Shown piece by piece: positions 52,380-62,436 of a stretch of 64,000 nt of DNA (position 1 is its first letter; each line of letters starts with the position of its first letter). The stretch is from Opisthocomus hoazin. Lineage: Eukaryota; Chordata; Aves; Opisthocomiformes; Opisthocomidae. Where the stretch lies: the NCBI RefSeq assembly GCF_030867145.1, contig NC_134429.1, forward strand, positions 21,251,115 to 21,315,114, given 5' to 3'. The notes under the pieces were generated by a model. It worked only from the letters and a program-made list of their open reading frames with translations, ran no database searches and was not told the origin of the DNA. Made by a program: the position numbers and the translations under genes.

Positions 52380-52780
52380 TCGTTCAGGTTAAAGACATGG
52401 CGAGGTCGAGGGGGAGCCGGGGTTTGCCCCCCCGGGATTTGCCTGCCCGGCGAGCCGTCCCTGCCGCGCGTGCGTCGTCCTCGGGGACGCGTTCCGGTAA
52501 TTGCCGGCGTCCCGCGCGTGACCCCGGCCCCGCTCCCGGTGCCTGCGATAGCATCGCTGCCTCCGTCTGCAGGACTCGAGTAATGAGGCGTCAGTTAATT
52601 GACATGGATTAGGACATCCACTTAAGTACCCACCGAAACGTGGGTGATTAATGCCGGGCGCCGAGGCCACGTGGCCGCGGTCCCGCCGGGAGCGTCGTCC
52701 GGCGCTGCCTCTCCCCGGCAGAAGCCGAAGCCGGGCAGAGCCCGCAGCGCCTGGGCGTTGTGCAGGGAAAGCGCTGCCAT
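52380..52780. promoter_or_regulatory. CpG-dense patch with AT-rich insert
   Basis: CpG-rich on both sides of a short AT-rich core at 52580-52650 (GTCAGTTAATTGACATGG, a near palindrome with a homeodomain core). No exon recognised. Confidence 0.3.
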
Positions 52781-54449
52781 TTCGGGTGCTGGCGGGCGGG
52801 ATTTTAAAAAGAGCTCCCAGGACAAATAAACTCATTTTCTACAAGTAGTTGCCTTTCATAGGTTTTCTGATGAAGTCTTCTCTGGGCAGGGTGTTTCTTG
52901 GCTTCGTGACAGGCTTTCTGCTCCTTTAGTGTCCTCCGAAGTGAAATATTCAGGACTTATCCTGGGTTCCCATCACAGTGACGTGTTCTCTGGCAAAATC
53001 AATTTCGCTAATTTTGATGGATGAGGATGGAAGCGTTTCTTATGAGCAGTTCCTTGGGGACCTTCTCTCGGGCGTCTGGTGGGAAGGGACAGGATTCCAC
53101 GTTCTTCCCTTCCGTCCTTCCTAAGGTCCGCACTGGCGTGGCCGCTGGCACGCGGGGCCGGTGCGATGCTGTGGGAGATGCAATGGAGTGCGGAGGTTTG
53201 CAGAAAGCGGCGAGGGACGCGGGAGGTCTCCCGTCACCGGCGCTCTGCCTGGCACAGACCTGCGTCTCTCCCGTGGAGATAACGCTTTGAAAAGTTTAAT
53301 CGCTCCCGCAAAGGGGATTTTTTTTTGTGTTAATGAGATGCAAAGCGCAGCGCTATCTGACTCACTGGCAATTAGGCTCCGGAGGGTGCGTGCCCACAAA
53401 CGGCGCGGTGTTTTCCAGGCGCCCGGAGCGCGCGGTGACTCACCTTCACCTTGACCCGGCGGATCTGGCTCCCGCGGCTGCCGAGCGGGACGGCCGGCGA
53501 GCTGCCCGGCTGCTGGACGCCTGGCGAGGCGGCCGCGGCACGGAGAGCTGCTCGTCTCGGGGGAAAATGAAGTGTTCAGTGCTAAAAGGGGATTTAAACC
53601 TCTGTATGAAAGGGTCAAGAGGCTTTGCCCCTGGTTCTGTTCTCGCTGCCTTCCCTTTCTATTTTGGTTTGGCTCTTTTCCTGTTTTTGGGGCCGTTCTC
53701 TCTTCTCCAAGCTGTGAGCCTTCTCCAGCTGCGGGATGTCCCCGCCGCAGCGCCTGGCTCGGAGCTGGGGGGGCCGGGAGCTCCCCAGCACCGCGCCGGA
53801 GCCTTGGCCGGGCGATGCCGTGCCCCGCTCCCCAGCCCTCGTGCCTTTGCTTTATCCAGGCTTTCCTATCGACGTTTCGCACCTTCAAAGAGTGCTCTGC
53901 TGCTTCTGTTTTTTTTTCATTTGATTGTATTTCTTGCTCCATAAAAGCCATCTGTCTACCTGTCTGCTTTTAGAGGCTTCATTTCTCTCATCTTCTCCAT
54001 TTCTGTAAGAGTTGCTGGAACTTTTGAAATTCTTTATGCTTCCCCTGTGTTCGTCCCCGTGCACGGCCGCTGAGGCTCCAGGCTGGGCATCCCTGGGCTG
54101 CCGGGGACTTCCAGGAGAAAGCCGGGCTGGGGTCTTGGTTACTGCGGTGTGAGTCGAGAGCCGCTCTGCTGGGAGACCCCGGTGCCCGAACGCAGCCCCG
54201 GCTCGGTCGGATGCCCCGGGGGCCGCGCAGCCCCTGCGGACACCCAGCCCTGCGCCCGTCATCCGGGCGTTTCTGGCGGGGTCGGTGCCTGTCTGGGAGC
54301 TCTTTGGGAGATCGTCATTACAAGTCCCACTGGAAGACATTCTCTCCTTGGGTATTTCCGCGGCGGTCGTGTTTCCCGTTGATGCGGGTGCCCCGGCAGG
54401 CAGAGCGCTGGGGCCCGACGTGCGGCTCCTGCGAAGCCATCTTGCGTTA

Positions 54450-54620
54450 CAGCAATGCAGCAGACCTAGCTTAATTATTTTGTTTTAAAGCTCATTAGGC
54501 CGCTACTTTATACGTACTGAGCTAACTTATCTTATTTTTTTAGATCAAAGCGTTTCCTGCGTACGTTGTAATGATGCGCTTGAGCACATTAATTCAGAAA
54601 ATAAGATAAGCGCTCGGGTC
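54450..54620. promoter_or_regulatory. Candidate element with 13-bp perfect inverted repeat and paired GATA sites
   Basis: AT-rich block. CTTATCTTATTTT (54526-54538) and AAAATAAGATAAG (54598-54610) are perfect reverse complements, 59 bases apart. Each arm contains the GATA word AGATAAG, so the two GATA sites face each other. Upstream are GCTTAATTATTTTG and GCTCATTAGG. No repeat or exon recognised. Confidence 0.45.
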
Positions 54621-55950
54621 ATCTACCAGTGAGGCGGTGGTGTTGAAGGGCGGTGTAAGCAATGGCTTGTACCATGGTCTTCCTCGCTGTGGGTCCCTTC
54701 GGAGCCGGAGGGCTGGGTTGAAATGGTCGCTATCGCTTGAAATCACTGCACCGTTGTGGATGTGGGCTGCAGAGGAGGAAAAGCCCTCAGCAGTCCCTTC
54801 CCCTCGGCAGCGTGGGGGCTTTACGTGGGCTCGGTGGAAGCGGGGGGTGTTCTCTGCTCTGTGGTGGTGGTGGGAGAGGGTCAGCGCGGTCCCACACGCC
54901 TCCCGGGGAGGGCTTAGGCAGTAAAGACTGGGAAGGATTTTGTGGTGCACGGGAGGTGATGGACTACACGAGGAGGTATAGACGGAAGCTAAAATAAGGG
55001 GATAAACCCCCTAATTTCCTGAGGTTTGTGGGATTTTTTTAGTGTCACCGAGGGTGGAGCTGGAGGCTGTGACTCTTCAACGAGATTTCAGGTGGATTTG
55101 GAAATCTGAGAGAAACGTCCCAGCAAGTTGTGTCTGCGCTGAAGCTGCCGCGGCCGCCTGCCCCCCAGCGCTGGTGCAGAACTCGGGGGGGACGAGTGAC
55201 ACGAGCGGGTGACAGGTGCGGGTTTGGGCTGCGAAGCCAGCGCTCACAAGCCCCCTTTATCCGGCGGGACAAAAGCCGAGTGTTATTTCCGACGGTTCGA
55301 TGAAATGCCCCAGTGTCCGGCCTCGCCGCGCTAAATGCGCGCAGTGTTTGCCGGCTGGGTTTGCCGAGCGGCGGCGGGGGAAGCGGCGGCCGCGCCGTGC
55401 CGTGCCCGCCGGAGGGGATGCTCCAGGGTACCGGGGGCTGAGCCGTCCCCCCGGGAAGCGCCCGGCCGCGGCAGAGCCAGCGTGACCCCCGTCCCCTGCC
55501 CGCAGCGCGGGGGCAGGCAGCGCGGGCAGCGCGGGGCGGCTTGCCCCCGAGCCCTGCGTCGCGACGTCTGGCGGGTGAAGCCGCAGCCCGCTGGGTCTTG
55601 CCGGGGGAGCCAGACCGCGCGGGGAGCTCCTTCTGCCGGAGTGGCGGCGGGTGAATCACCCAGCTCCGGGTTTTGGCGCAGAAATTTGCTGAAGACGTTT
55701 CTCTGTCTGAAGGCACACGCCGACTTCTGGGCTCCCCGCCCCCGGCGCTTGCAGATCCGATTTGAAATAATCCCGCAAGACCTGGGAAAACTCTGCAGCA
55801 GATGTTGTGTCCCTTCCAGAGCCCGTCGATCGAGGCTGGCCATCTTGGACGACAGTTGCCCACTCGCCGTGTTGGCTGAGCATCCTCAGACCAGCTGCGG
55901 GTGCCGAGCACCCCGTAGTGCTGTCGGCAGCTTTATAAATGTTTAAAAAT
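54620..55950. other. Noncoding stretch with CpG-dense part
   Basis: GC-rich, with a CpG-dense part at 55290-55780. Long frames in several phases on both strands reflect GC content. No exon or transposon seen. Confidence 0.45.
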
Positions 55951-56008
55951 GACAGCTGGACTTGATGATCTTGGAGATTTTTTCCAACGTTAGTGATTCT
56001 GTGAATCT
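55951..56008 (+). mobile_element. CR1 LINE fragment 2 (short 3' end, older sub-type)
   Basis: Only the last 58 bp of a CR1 copy on the plus strand: AGCTGGACTTGATGATCTT, then TTTTTTCCAACGTTAGTG and a decayed ATTCTGTGAATCT tail. The CTTGATGATCTT form differs from all other copies here, so it belongs to a different sub-type. Confidence 0.85.
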
Positions 56009-56175
56009 ACGGAAATGGGAAATGCACCTGAAACCCAGGGCTGAAGTTTGGCTCCGCTTTGGCAGCGCCTCGGCACATGGCTGCCGTGGAGCAAATCTCC
56101 TTTTGCCTTTGCAGCAGTGCCACGTGTGCCTCTTGTCTCTGTTTTCTCCTTTTTTCTCTTCCTCGTGTTGCTCTG

Positions 56176-56296
56176 CAAGACCCGCCTGGCCGCGGTGCTG
56201 TGCAGCCTGCTGTGGGTGACGCTGCTTGGGCAGGGGGTTGGGCTGGGTGACCCCCAGCGGGCCCTGCCAACCCCAACCGTGCTGTGATTCTGTGAA
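56176..56296 (+). mobile_element. CR1 LINE fragment 3 (short 3' end)
   Basis: Last 120 bp of a CR1 on the plus strand, from AAGACCCGCCTGG to the tail TGTGATTCTGTGA. It has the CTGTGGGTGAC form (no stop) and CAGGGGGTTGGGCTGGG, the sub-type also seen at 40.3 and 62.4 kb. It lies 168 bp after fragment 2, in the same orientation but from a different sub-type, so these are two insertions. Confidence 0.93.
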
Positions 56297-56299
56297 GAC

Positions 56300-58510
56300 C
56301 GCGCCGCTCGTGACAGTGTGGGACGCGCTGGGGGGGTCCCACACCGGCGGGCTCCGGCAGCAGCCCCGCGCGGCCGCGCTTGGGGCTTTGCCCTTTCTCT
56401 GCCTCGGGCGAAGGACGGGACCCAAGGCGGCAGCAGCCGGGGCCGCGGCACGGCTGCGCCAGATCTGCTCTCTGACAGCCTTGGCAGGGTCTGCGCCTAC
56501 CGCATCAGCACATTGGCGGTACCGCTGGGTATTAATTATGCCTTCCGCACTCGTGGCTATTCAAATGTTAAAATTGTTTATTTGCAGCTGGGTGAGCTCA
56601 AGACAGAGGCAGCAAAGCGAGCGGGTCCCCTCCGCCGCGGCCGGCCTCCTGCCCCGCTCCCCGCCCCGGGATGGGGCTCCCCAGGGGCAGGCAGGGACGG
56701 CTCCGGCCGCTCCGTCTGTGTGGGGACGACCCGCTGCTCCCCAGCCCCGGCCGACCGCTTTCCGCCCGGTTTTCCTGGGGAAATGGGTGCCGTCTGCCTG
56801 GCCGCGGAAGCGTGGTGGTGAGGATTCAGCCTATTTCACCCTCTGCTGATTCCCCGCCGTGATAAATCCCAGCCCCTCCGCCGCAGGAAGCGGTGTTGGT
56901 TTAATTACTTGTGGGTAGAAGGGGGAGAGCAGAGGAACTTAGGACTTGTTTTAAATATCACTTTTATTAGTAGGTAATCCTGAAGCTCAGTTCTGTAATA
57001 CAGATAGGTAGTGATGTGGCACATTTAATTTACCTAGGTGCTACTGTGTGTCAGCTTTTGTGCCTTAATTCCCAGTCCCAGCTTTAAGGAGCCATATATT
57101 CTGAAATTTATAATCATCTTGGAAGAAGTCGTGGCTGCAGCCGGCGCTGTGAGAAGGCAGTCCCCCGCTCCGGTTGGGTCTGGGACTTGTCCCGGAGCAA
57201 AGCATCGCTTAGGAGAGGGGTGCTGGGGTCAGCGGTGCCCGCAGCCCTGTGCCTCCGGTGCCAGCGCCCGGGGGAGCGGGGCGGGATGCGGTGGGCGCTG
57301 AGCTGGATGCGCTGCCGGGATGGTCCACGGGTCGCCTGCTGAGACCGTGGCATCGCTTGCCACGTGCCTTTTGGCACCCATCCGTGCTGCCCGCGCACCG
57401 GCCTGGGCTGCTTCCTCCCTCCCAGCCCCGGCGAGGGTCCCGGCGTGAGACGGTGATGCTCGATTTCCATGGCGATGGCTGGTGGTGTCACGTCAAAGGA
57501 CAGCCGCTGCACTGCAGGGATGGTTGGCAGGAGCGCGGGGCTGGGGGAGAGCGGCTGCGGCAGGCGCCGGGGCTGCAGTCCCCACCTCGCCGAGGACGCG
57601 CGGCTGCGGGCCAGGCATCTGCTCCTGCCACCGAAACTTTCCCCTCTTCCTCTTGCTCCAGCGTGAAAGTCACCCGCCGAGATGCTGCGGGCTCGGTCTT
57701 TCCCCGGCCGCGGGTTCCTGCAGATGCTCTCACGGCGTGTCAGGCTCCGAGCGCCTGTGTAGGACACGCAGCCATGCTGCCAAGGGTGCTTCTCCCAGAG
57801 TGTGGCGCCTGCTTTCCTGCCGTCTCTTGCCTGGGATGAGCAAGCATCGCCCTGTCCCTCCGGCCGCGGCTCCTGCTCGCAGTCCGAGCATCCACCGGAA
57901 TATTTTTCTCTCTGCCTCCCTCGGTGTTTGGAGATACGAAATGCTCAGAGTCCGTAAATCATCCCAACAAGGACATAACCTTGATTCCCTGTGCAGTACC
58001 AATAGATTACCTAACAGAAGGCGTGAAATGGAAGAATGGCTCCATTTGTATAATTCTGCATTAAAAATCAGCCTATTCTGCATTTAATGCTGCCTCTGAA
58101 GTGTCTCCGCAGTCAGGGGAGAAAGGGGCCGGTGTTCGAGAGCAAACAAGTACCTTGTGGAAGGGACGCAAACAGGCACCTCTCGCGGGCGCTGCCCGGG
58201 GGTTCGCGCTCGAGCGAGCCCTCTGCGGCCGCGGGAAGCGGGTGACGTGCGGGCGGCTCGCAGCTCTGCGTTCTGCAGTTTGCCGGAGCCGCTCGGTGGC
58301 CGTGACCCCAGTTCGTCGCTCGGACAGATGACCGGGCTCGGGGGTTTCTGGGCGCGGCGGGTCGCCTGGTTTTGCGGCCGCTGGATTAACCCATCCATGG
58401 CATCGGGGGCTCCCTGGGGGTCCCCGGGGCCGAGGGGTTTCTCCTCTCGCGCGTCGGCCGTGCTGGGTGTTCATCCCTTCCCTTCCTGCATGTGGGGCTC
58501 CAAGGCAGCA
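56300..58510. other. Noncoding stretch, no gene recognised
   Basis: CpG-rich parts at 56320-56480 and 58150-58350. AT-rich blocks at 56860-57130 (with TTTTATTAGTAGGTAATCC) and 57900-58095. The plus-strand frame starting at 58157 runs into CR1 sequence and is not a gene. Confidence 0.45.
57900..58095. promoter_or_regulatory. Candidate conserved noncoding element
   Basis: AT-leaning, non-repetitive, with ACCAATAGATTACC, TGTATAATTCTGC and two copies of ATTCTGCATTWAA (near 58050 and 58075). Open on the plus strand for about 50 codons, but with no splice context I trust. Confidence 0.35.
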
Positions 58511-58515
58511 TCCCG

Positions 58516-58933
58516 ACTGGAGCATCTCTCCTCCGAGGAGAGGCTGAGGGAGCTGGGCTTGTTCAGCCTGGAGAAGAGAAGGCTGAGAGGGGACCTTAGA
58601 AATGCCTCTAAATATCTGCAGGGTGGGGGTCAGGAGGACGGGGCCAGACTCTTTGCAGTGGTGCCCAGCGACAGGACAAGGGGCAACGGGCACAAACTGA
58701 AGCAGAGGAAGCTCCAGCTGAACCCGAGGAAGAACTTCTTCCCTCTGAGGGTGATGGAGCCCTGGAACAGGCTGCCCAGAGGGGCTGTGGAGTCTCCTTC
58801 TCTGGAGATATTCAAGACCCGCCTGGACAAAGTCCTCTACAGCCTGCACTGGGTGACCCTGCTTCGGCAGGAGGGTTGGACTGGGTGACCCACAGAGGTC
58901 CCTTCCAACCCCGACCATTCTGTGATTCTGTGA
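58516..58933 (+). mobile_element. CR1 LINE fragment 4 (5'-truncated)
   Basis: About 418 bp of CR1 3' end on the plus strand, starting at [15 protein letters not shown] and running through [15 protein letters not shown] to the tail TTCTGTGATTCTGTGA. The frame is intact to its end; after LYSLH it reads TGG rather than a stop. The downstream part combines features of both tail types (CTTCGGCAGGAGGGTTGGAC with GGGTGACCC), so it is an intermediate or mosaic copy. Confidence 0.97.
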
Positions 58934-59380
58934 CGTGGCCTCGGGCTTCGCAGGCTCCAGAGCTGCAGGAATTATAGACCCAGGCGTCGCGGCGCGTTGG
59001 CCGCTTCCCTGGAAGCCGTGGCTCTCACCGGGGCGCGGCGTGAGAAGTAGCCTGGCACCGCGGTGCTGCCGGCCCCGGGCTCGGGGAGGTCTCGCTGCCG
59101 TCGTGCTGCCGGACCCTTGCACTCCTGCGGCCGGGAGTGCTCGTGCCGGGCTGCCGCGGCTGCGAAGCGGCAGCGGGTTTGGGACCGCGGCCGGGCTGCC
59201 TTTCCCAGGCCGCTGCTCCACGTGTCGATAAGGTGATCCCAGGACAGGGATCATCTTGCGTTCTCAGCTCTGCCGCCAATCCGAGGTCGCTAATTACCAA
59301 AGCGTTTCTCTTGCGTGCGCTCAGGGGCTGCTGGCTGTGGATGGAGCTTCGTCGGGGTGGGAGGGATTCGCTTGGCTTCG

Positions 59381-59431
59381 TGGTGGGAAGGAGCTGGAGG
59401 TGCTTTCCTGGTGGGAAGGAGCTGGAGGTGC
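59381..59431. repeat. 28-bp-period direct duplication
   Basis: GGTGGGAAGGAGCTGGAGG plus TGC occurs twice (23 identical bases from 59381 and from 59409). Immediately upstream of a CR1 tail. No sign of function. Confidence 0.85.
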
Positions 59432-59496
59432 ATCGCCACGCTGGCCCCGGGTGTGGAACCGCCATGGCAGCCTCTTCCCCCCAGCAAAGTTTGTGG

Positions 59497-59553
59497 TGAT
59501 GACCCACAGAGGTCCCTTCCAACCCCTACTATTCTGTGATTCTGTGATTCTGT
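59497..59553 (+). mobile_element. CR1 LINE fragment 5 (tail only)
   Basis: Only the last 57 bp of CR1: GATGACCCACAGAGGTCCC, CTTCCAACCCCTACTATTC and a tail with three TTCTGTGA units. It points toward the minus-strand copy that starts 28 bp later, forming a tail-to-tail inverted pair. Confidence 0.92.
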
Positions 59554-59580
59554 GGTGGGCTCACGTCCTCCGGCCACCTT

Positions 59581-59925
59581 GAATCACAGAATCACAGAAT
59601 GGTAGGGGTTGGCAGGGACCTCTGTGGGTCATCTAGTCCAACCCTCCTGCAGAAGCAGGGTCACCTACAGCAGGCTGTAGAGGACCTTGTCCAGGCGGGT
59701 CTGGAATATCTCCAGAGAAGGAGACTCCACAGCCTCCCTGGGCAGCCTGGGCCAGGGCTCCGGCACCCTCAGAGGGAAGAAGTTCTTCCTCGGGTTCAGC
59801 TGGAGCTTCCTCTGCTCCAGTTTGTGCCCGTTGCCCCTTGTCCTGTTGCTGGGCACCACTGGAAAGAGTCTGGCCCCGTCCTCCTGACCCCCACCCTGCA
59901 GATATTTGTAAGTATACATTAGGTC
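59581..59925 (-). mobile_element. CR1 LINE fragment 6 (5'-truncated, minus strand)
   Basis: About 345 bp of CR1 3' end, with its tail at the left (GAATCACAGAATCACAGAAT). The frame encodes [14 protein letters not shown] to the end LYSLL and then stops with TAG, the presumed normal end of ORF2. Sub-type: [15 protein letters not shown] with CTTCTGCAGGAGGGTTGGAC tail. Identity to the copy at 60.9 kb is about 93%. Confidence 0.97.
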
Positions 59926-60907
59926 TCTCTCTTCAGTGCTGACTTAAGTTAACTAGTCCTCCTCTTCCAAGCAAACGGCTGCATCTGGAAGGACTTGAGA
60001 AGGGGTTTTCGTGCTGGGGAGAGTTCTGGAACGTGTCCGTAGGGTGGGATGGCTGCGATGGCTCCGTCGGAGATGCCCTCAGTGCCGGTGCCTCCATTGC
60101 CGTGCAGACAGCCGTTGGCTGGGCTGGGCTCAGCAAAGCAGCCCTGGAGCGCTCGGCGCGTGTGATCCCTGCAATCATCCGAGCAGCTCCCCTGAAATCT
60201 GCTCCGTTCTGCTGGCGAAGCGCGGGTGGATGTTTGTGGGAGCTTCCCTTGCTGTGTGCGAGCGCGGCCGCCCTTCCGTCCGTTAAGCCGCGGGAGCGGA
60301 TTTGCGGTTTGCGGGAGCAAAGGCTGCGGATGAGGAGGGCAAGGAAGGGATTTCATCTGCTCAAAGATCTCTGCTGATGGTTTCTTTTCTTAACCCAGTT
60401 TCTGTTTTGTTGAATTTCACCTTGACTTTGAGAAGTATTTTGTGTTAACATTCCCATTCACCTCCAAGATGGGGAAAGAAATAGCAGGGAAATTGCCCAT
60501 GCTCCCCATCTCTCCTGGCAGTGGAAGATAAGTTGTGTTTTTTGGGGGGAGCCATGAAGGATCAAAACCCCGGTTTCCAGAGGGAGCAGCGAGCAGCCCG
60601 ATCGCAGCCCTGCCTGGTGTAGCCCTCCAGCCCACCGCGTGGCCCCAGCCGGGGCTGGGTGCGGGCCCCGGAGCCGGGTCCGACCGATTCATCCCCGTCC
60701 CCGCGATACATCGAGAAGGGAGGTCCCCTCTGAGCGTGGCAGGCGAGTTGCTCCCCGCGCTGCGAGCAGGGAGGGTTCCTCTTGCCCCAGCTCTCCGGCC
60801 GGTGAGGGGCGGCTGGAGGAGGGTTTGTGCCGTTTGGTGACCCGGCAGAGCTCAGACGTCCTCCCAACAGCGGTGGCTTTCTGCTGGTGCCTGCCGAGAG
60901 GCGAGCG

Positions 60908-61233
60908 GATCACAGAATCACAGAATAGTAGGGGTTGGAAGGGACCTATGTGGGTCATCCAGTCCAACCCTCCTGCTGAAGCAGGGTCACCTACAGCAGG
61001 CTGCACAGGACCTTGTCCAGGCGGGTCTGGAATATCTCCAGAGAAGGAGACTCCACAACCTCCCTGGGCAGCCTGGGCCAGGGCTCTGTCACCCTCAGAG
61101 GGAAGAAGTTCTTCCTCATGTTCAGACGGAACTTCCTGTGCCTCAGTTTGTGCCCATTGCCCCTTGTCCTGTCGCTGGGCACCACTGAAAAGAGCTTGGC
61201 CCCGTCCTCCTGACCCCCACCCTGCAGATATTT
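60908..61233 (-). mobile_element. CR1 LINE fragment 7 (5'-truncated, minus strand)
   Basis: About 326 bp of CR1 3' end, minus strand, tail at left. Coding part as in fragment 1 ([17 protein letters not shown]), but the ORF2 end is LCSLL followed by a TAG stop, as in fragment 6. It ends at CAGATATTTAT, nearly the same truncation point as fragment 6, 1.3 kb away. Confidence 0.97.
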
Positions 61234-61529
61234 ATCGGCTCCCCTGCCCGTTTCGGCGATGGGTGGGCAGAGGCATGGCGACGGCGTGTCGGGAGCCGCG
61301 GGCTGCGTGGGACAGCCCAGGTTCCTTGGGGCAAACCCAAGGTGGCAGGACCTCCAGGCTGGACGTGTCCCTGCGCCCTGGGCTGCCCTGGGGACACGTC
61401 TCTCGCCGCCAGCTTCGGCAGGGTGCCGCAGGGGGAGGTCAGGGTGGTCCCGCGATGGAGCCCGCGGCCCATGGCTGCCGCCGGCCCCGCCACGCGCTGC
61501 CGCATCCCCGCCGCCGCGCCGAGCACATC

Positions 61530-61640
61530 GCGCTGCGTTGCCTAGACAACAGCAACTCCTACACGCTGCTATTTATTCTGAAGGACACTTGCTCTTATCT
61601 GTTTTTGCAAAGCCCTCAGAAGATTGCATGCCAGGCAAAA
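61530..61640. promoter_or_regulatory. Candidate element with RFX X-box
   Basis: GTTGCCTAGACAAC at 61537-61550 matches the palindromic RFX X-box with one off-consensus base. It is followed by an AT-leaning stretch with GCTATTTATTC and TGTTTTTGC. The flanks are GC-rich. Conservation unknown. Confidence 0.35.
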
Positions 61641-62436
61641 TTCCTCCGAGGTAACCGGGCTCGCTGCTGCCGTCCCACAAGCCGCCTCCTGGGGCCCTGC
61701 CAGCCGGCGGGGTGGCCGCGAGGACGCTCGTGGGGTGACAGCTCCTTGGCCGGCGTCGCTCGGAGGGACGCGGGCGGGAGGGCGAGCCGTGCTGTCCCCG
61801 GGGCAGGCTGGGGTGCTGCTGGGGCTCTGCCTGCCTGGGCTGCCCCGTACGAGCCGCGCGACCCCGCCGTGTCCCTCCCCGTCACCGCAGGGACGCGGGG
61901 AGCGAAGCCAGGAGCGAGGGACACCCGCGCGGTTGGGTGCCGGCCGGCGCTGCCTGCCCGTGCTCGGGCACGACCCAGGTGAAGCCGGGGGCTGCGTTTC
62001 CCCCCGTGTCCTCCTGATGTTGCGGCGATGCTCGGGCAGGTCCTGTGCGGGAGCGAAACCCCCGCGAGCTCGGGGCTGCCGTCACTGCAGCGTGAGAATG
62101 TCACGAGCAAGCAGGAGGAAACGGGAAGAGGGGGGAAAAACCAATCTGTTTTTCTTACCTCCGGGTACGGAGGACTGGCGTTTTGTCTTTGAGCAGCTTC
62201 CACGCCGCGGCCGGGGTTGAGCGAGCACCACGTCTGGGCTGGGCGCGTCTTCCCTCGCCCTGTTGGGTGGCTGTCGTTGGAAGGGCACCGTGTGCGCGGC
62301 CTGGGGGGACGTCTGGGTGCGAGGGGTGGTGCCTGGGCTGGGCGCAGCACCGGGGGGTGCCCGGCACCTCTCCGTCCTCGCAAGGAGACGTTTCAGGTGG
62401 CGTCAGGGAGTCGGGCAGAGGCTGAGAGCCAGCCCA
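61640..62436. other. GC/CpG-rich stretch between CR1 copies
   Basis: High GC with frequent CpG at 61700-62240. A 447-codon plus frame (60639-61982) starts left of fragment 7, crosses it in antisense and ends here; it is not a gene. Nothing else is recognised. Confidence 0.45.

Larger units (their letters stand above)
47600..54450. other. Noncoding stretch downstream of the CpG island, no exon recognised
   Basis: If the island drives a plus-strand gene, this would be intron 1. CpG-dense patches at 48560-48920, 49350-49620, 50690-50930 and 52380-52780; AT-rich blocks at 48940-49340, 50280-50610 and 52565-53040. Two exact AP-1 words TGACTCA lie 78 bp apart at 53358-53364 and 53436-53442. No transposon and no second exon is recognised. 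Confidence 0.45.

Noticed and set aside
58073..59254. 393-codon minus-strand frame
   Set aside because: Most of its recognisable part is antisense to CR1 fragment 4; the rest is GC-driven.
60639..61982. 447-codon plus-strand frame
   Set aside because: It passes through a CR1 copy in antisense and GC-rich DNA; no domain is recognisable.
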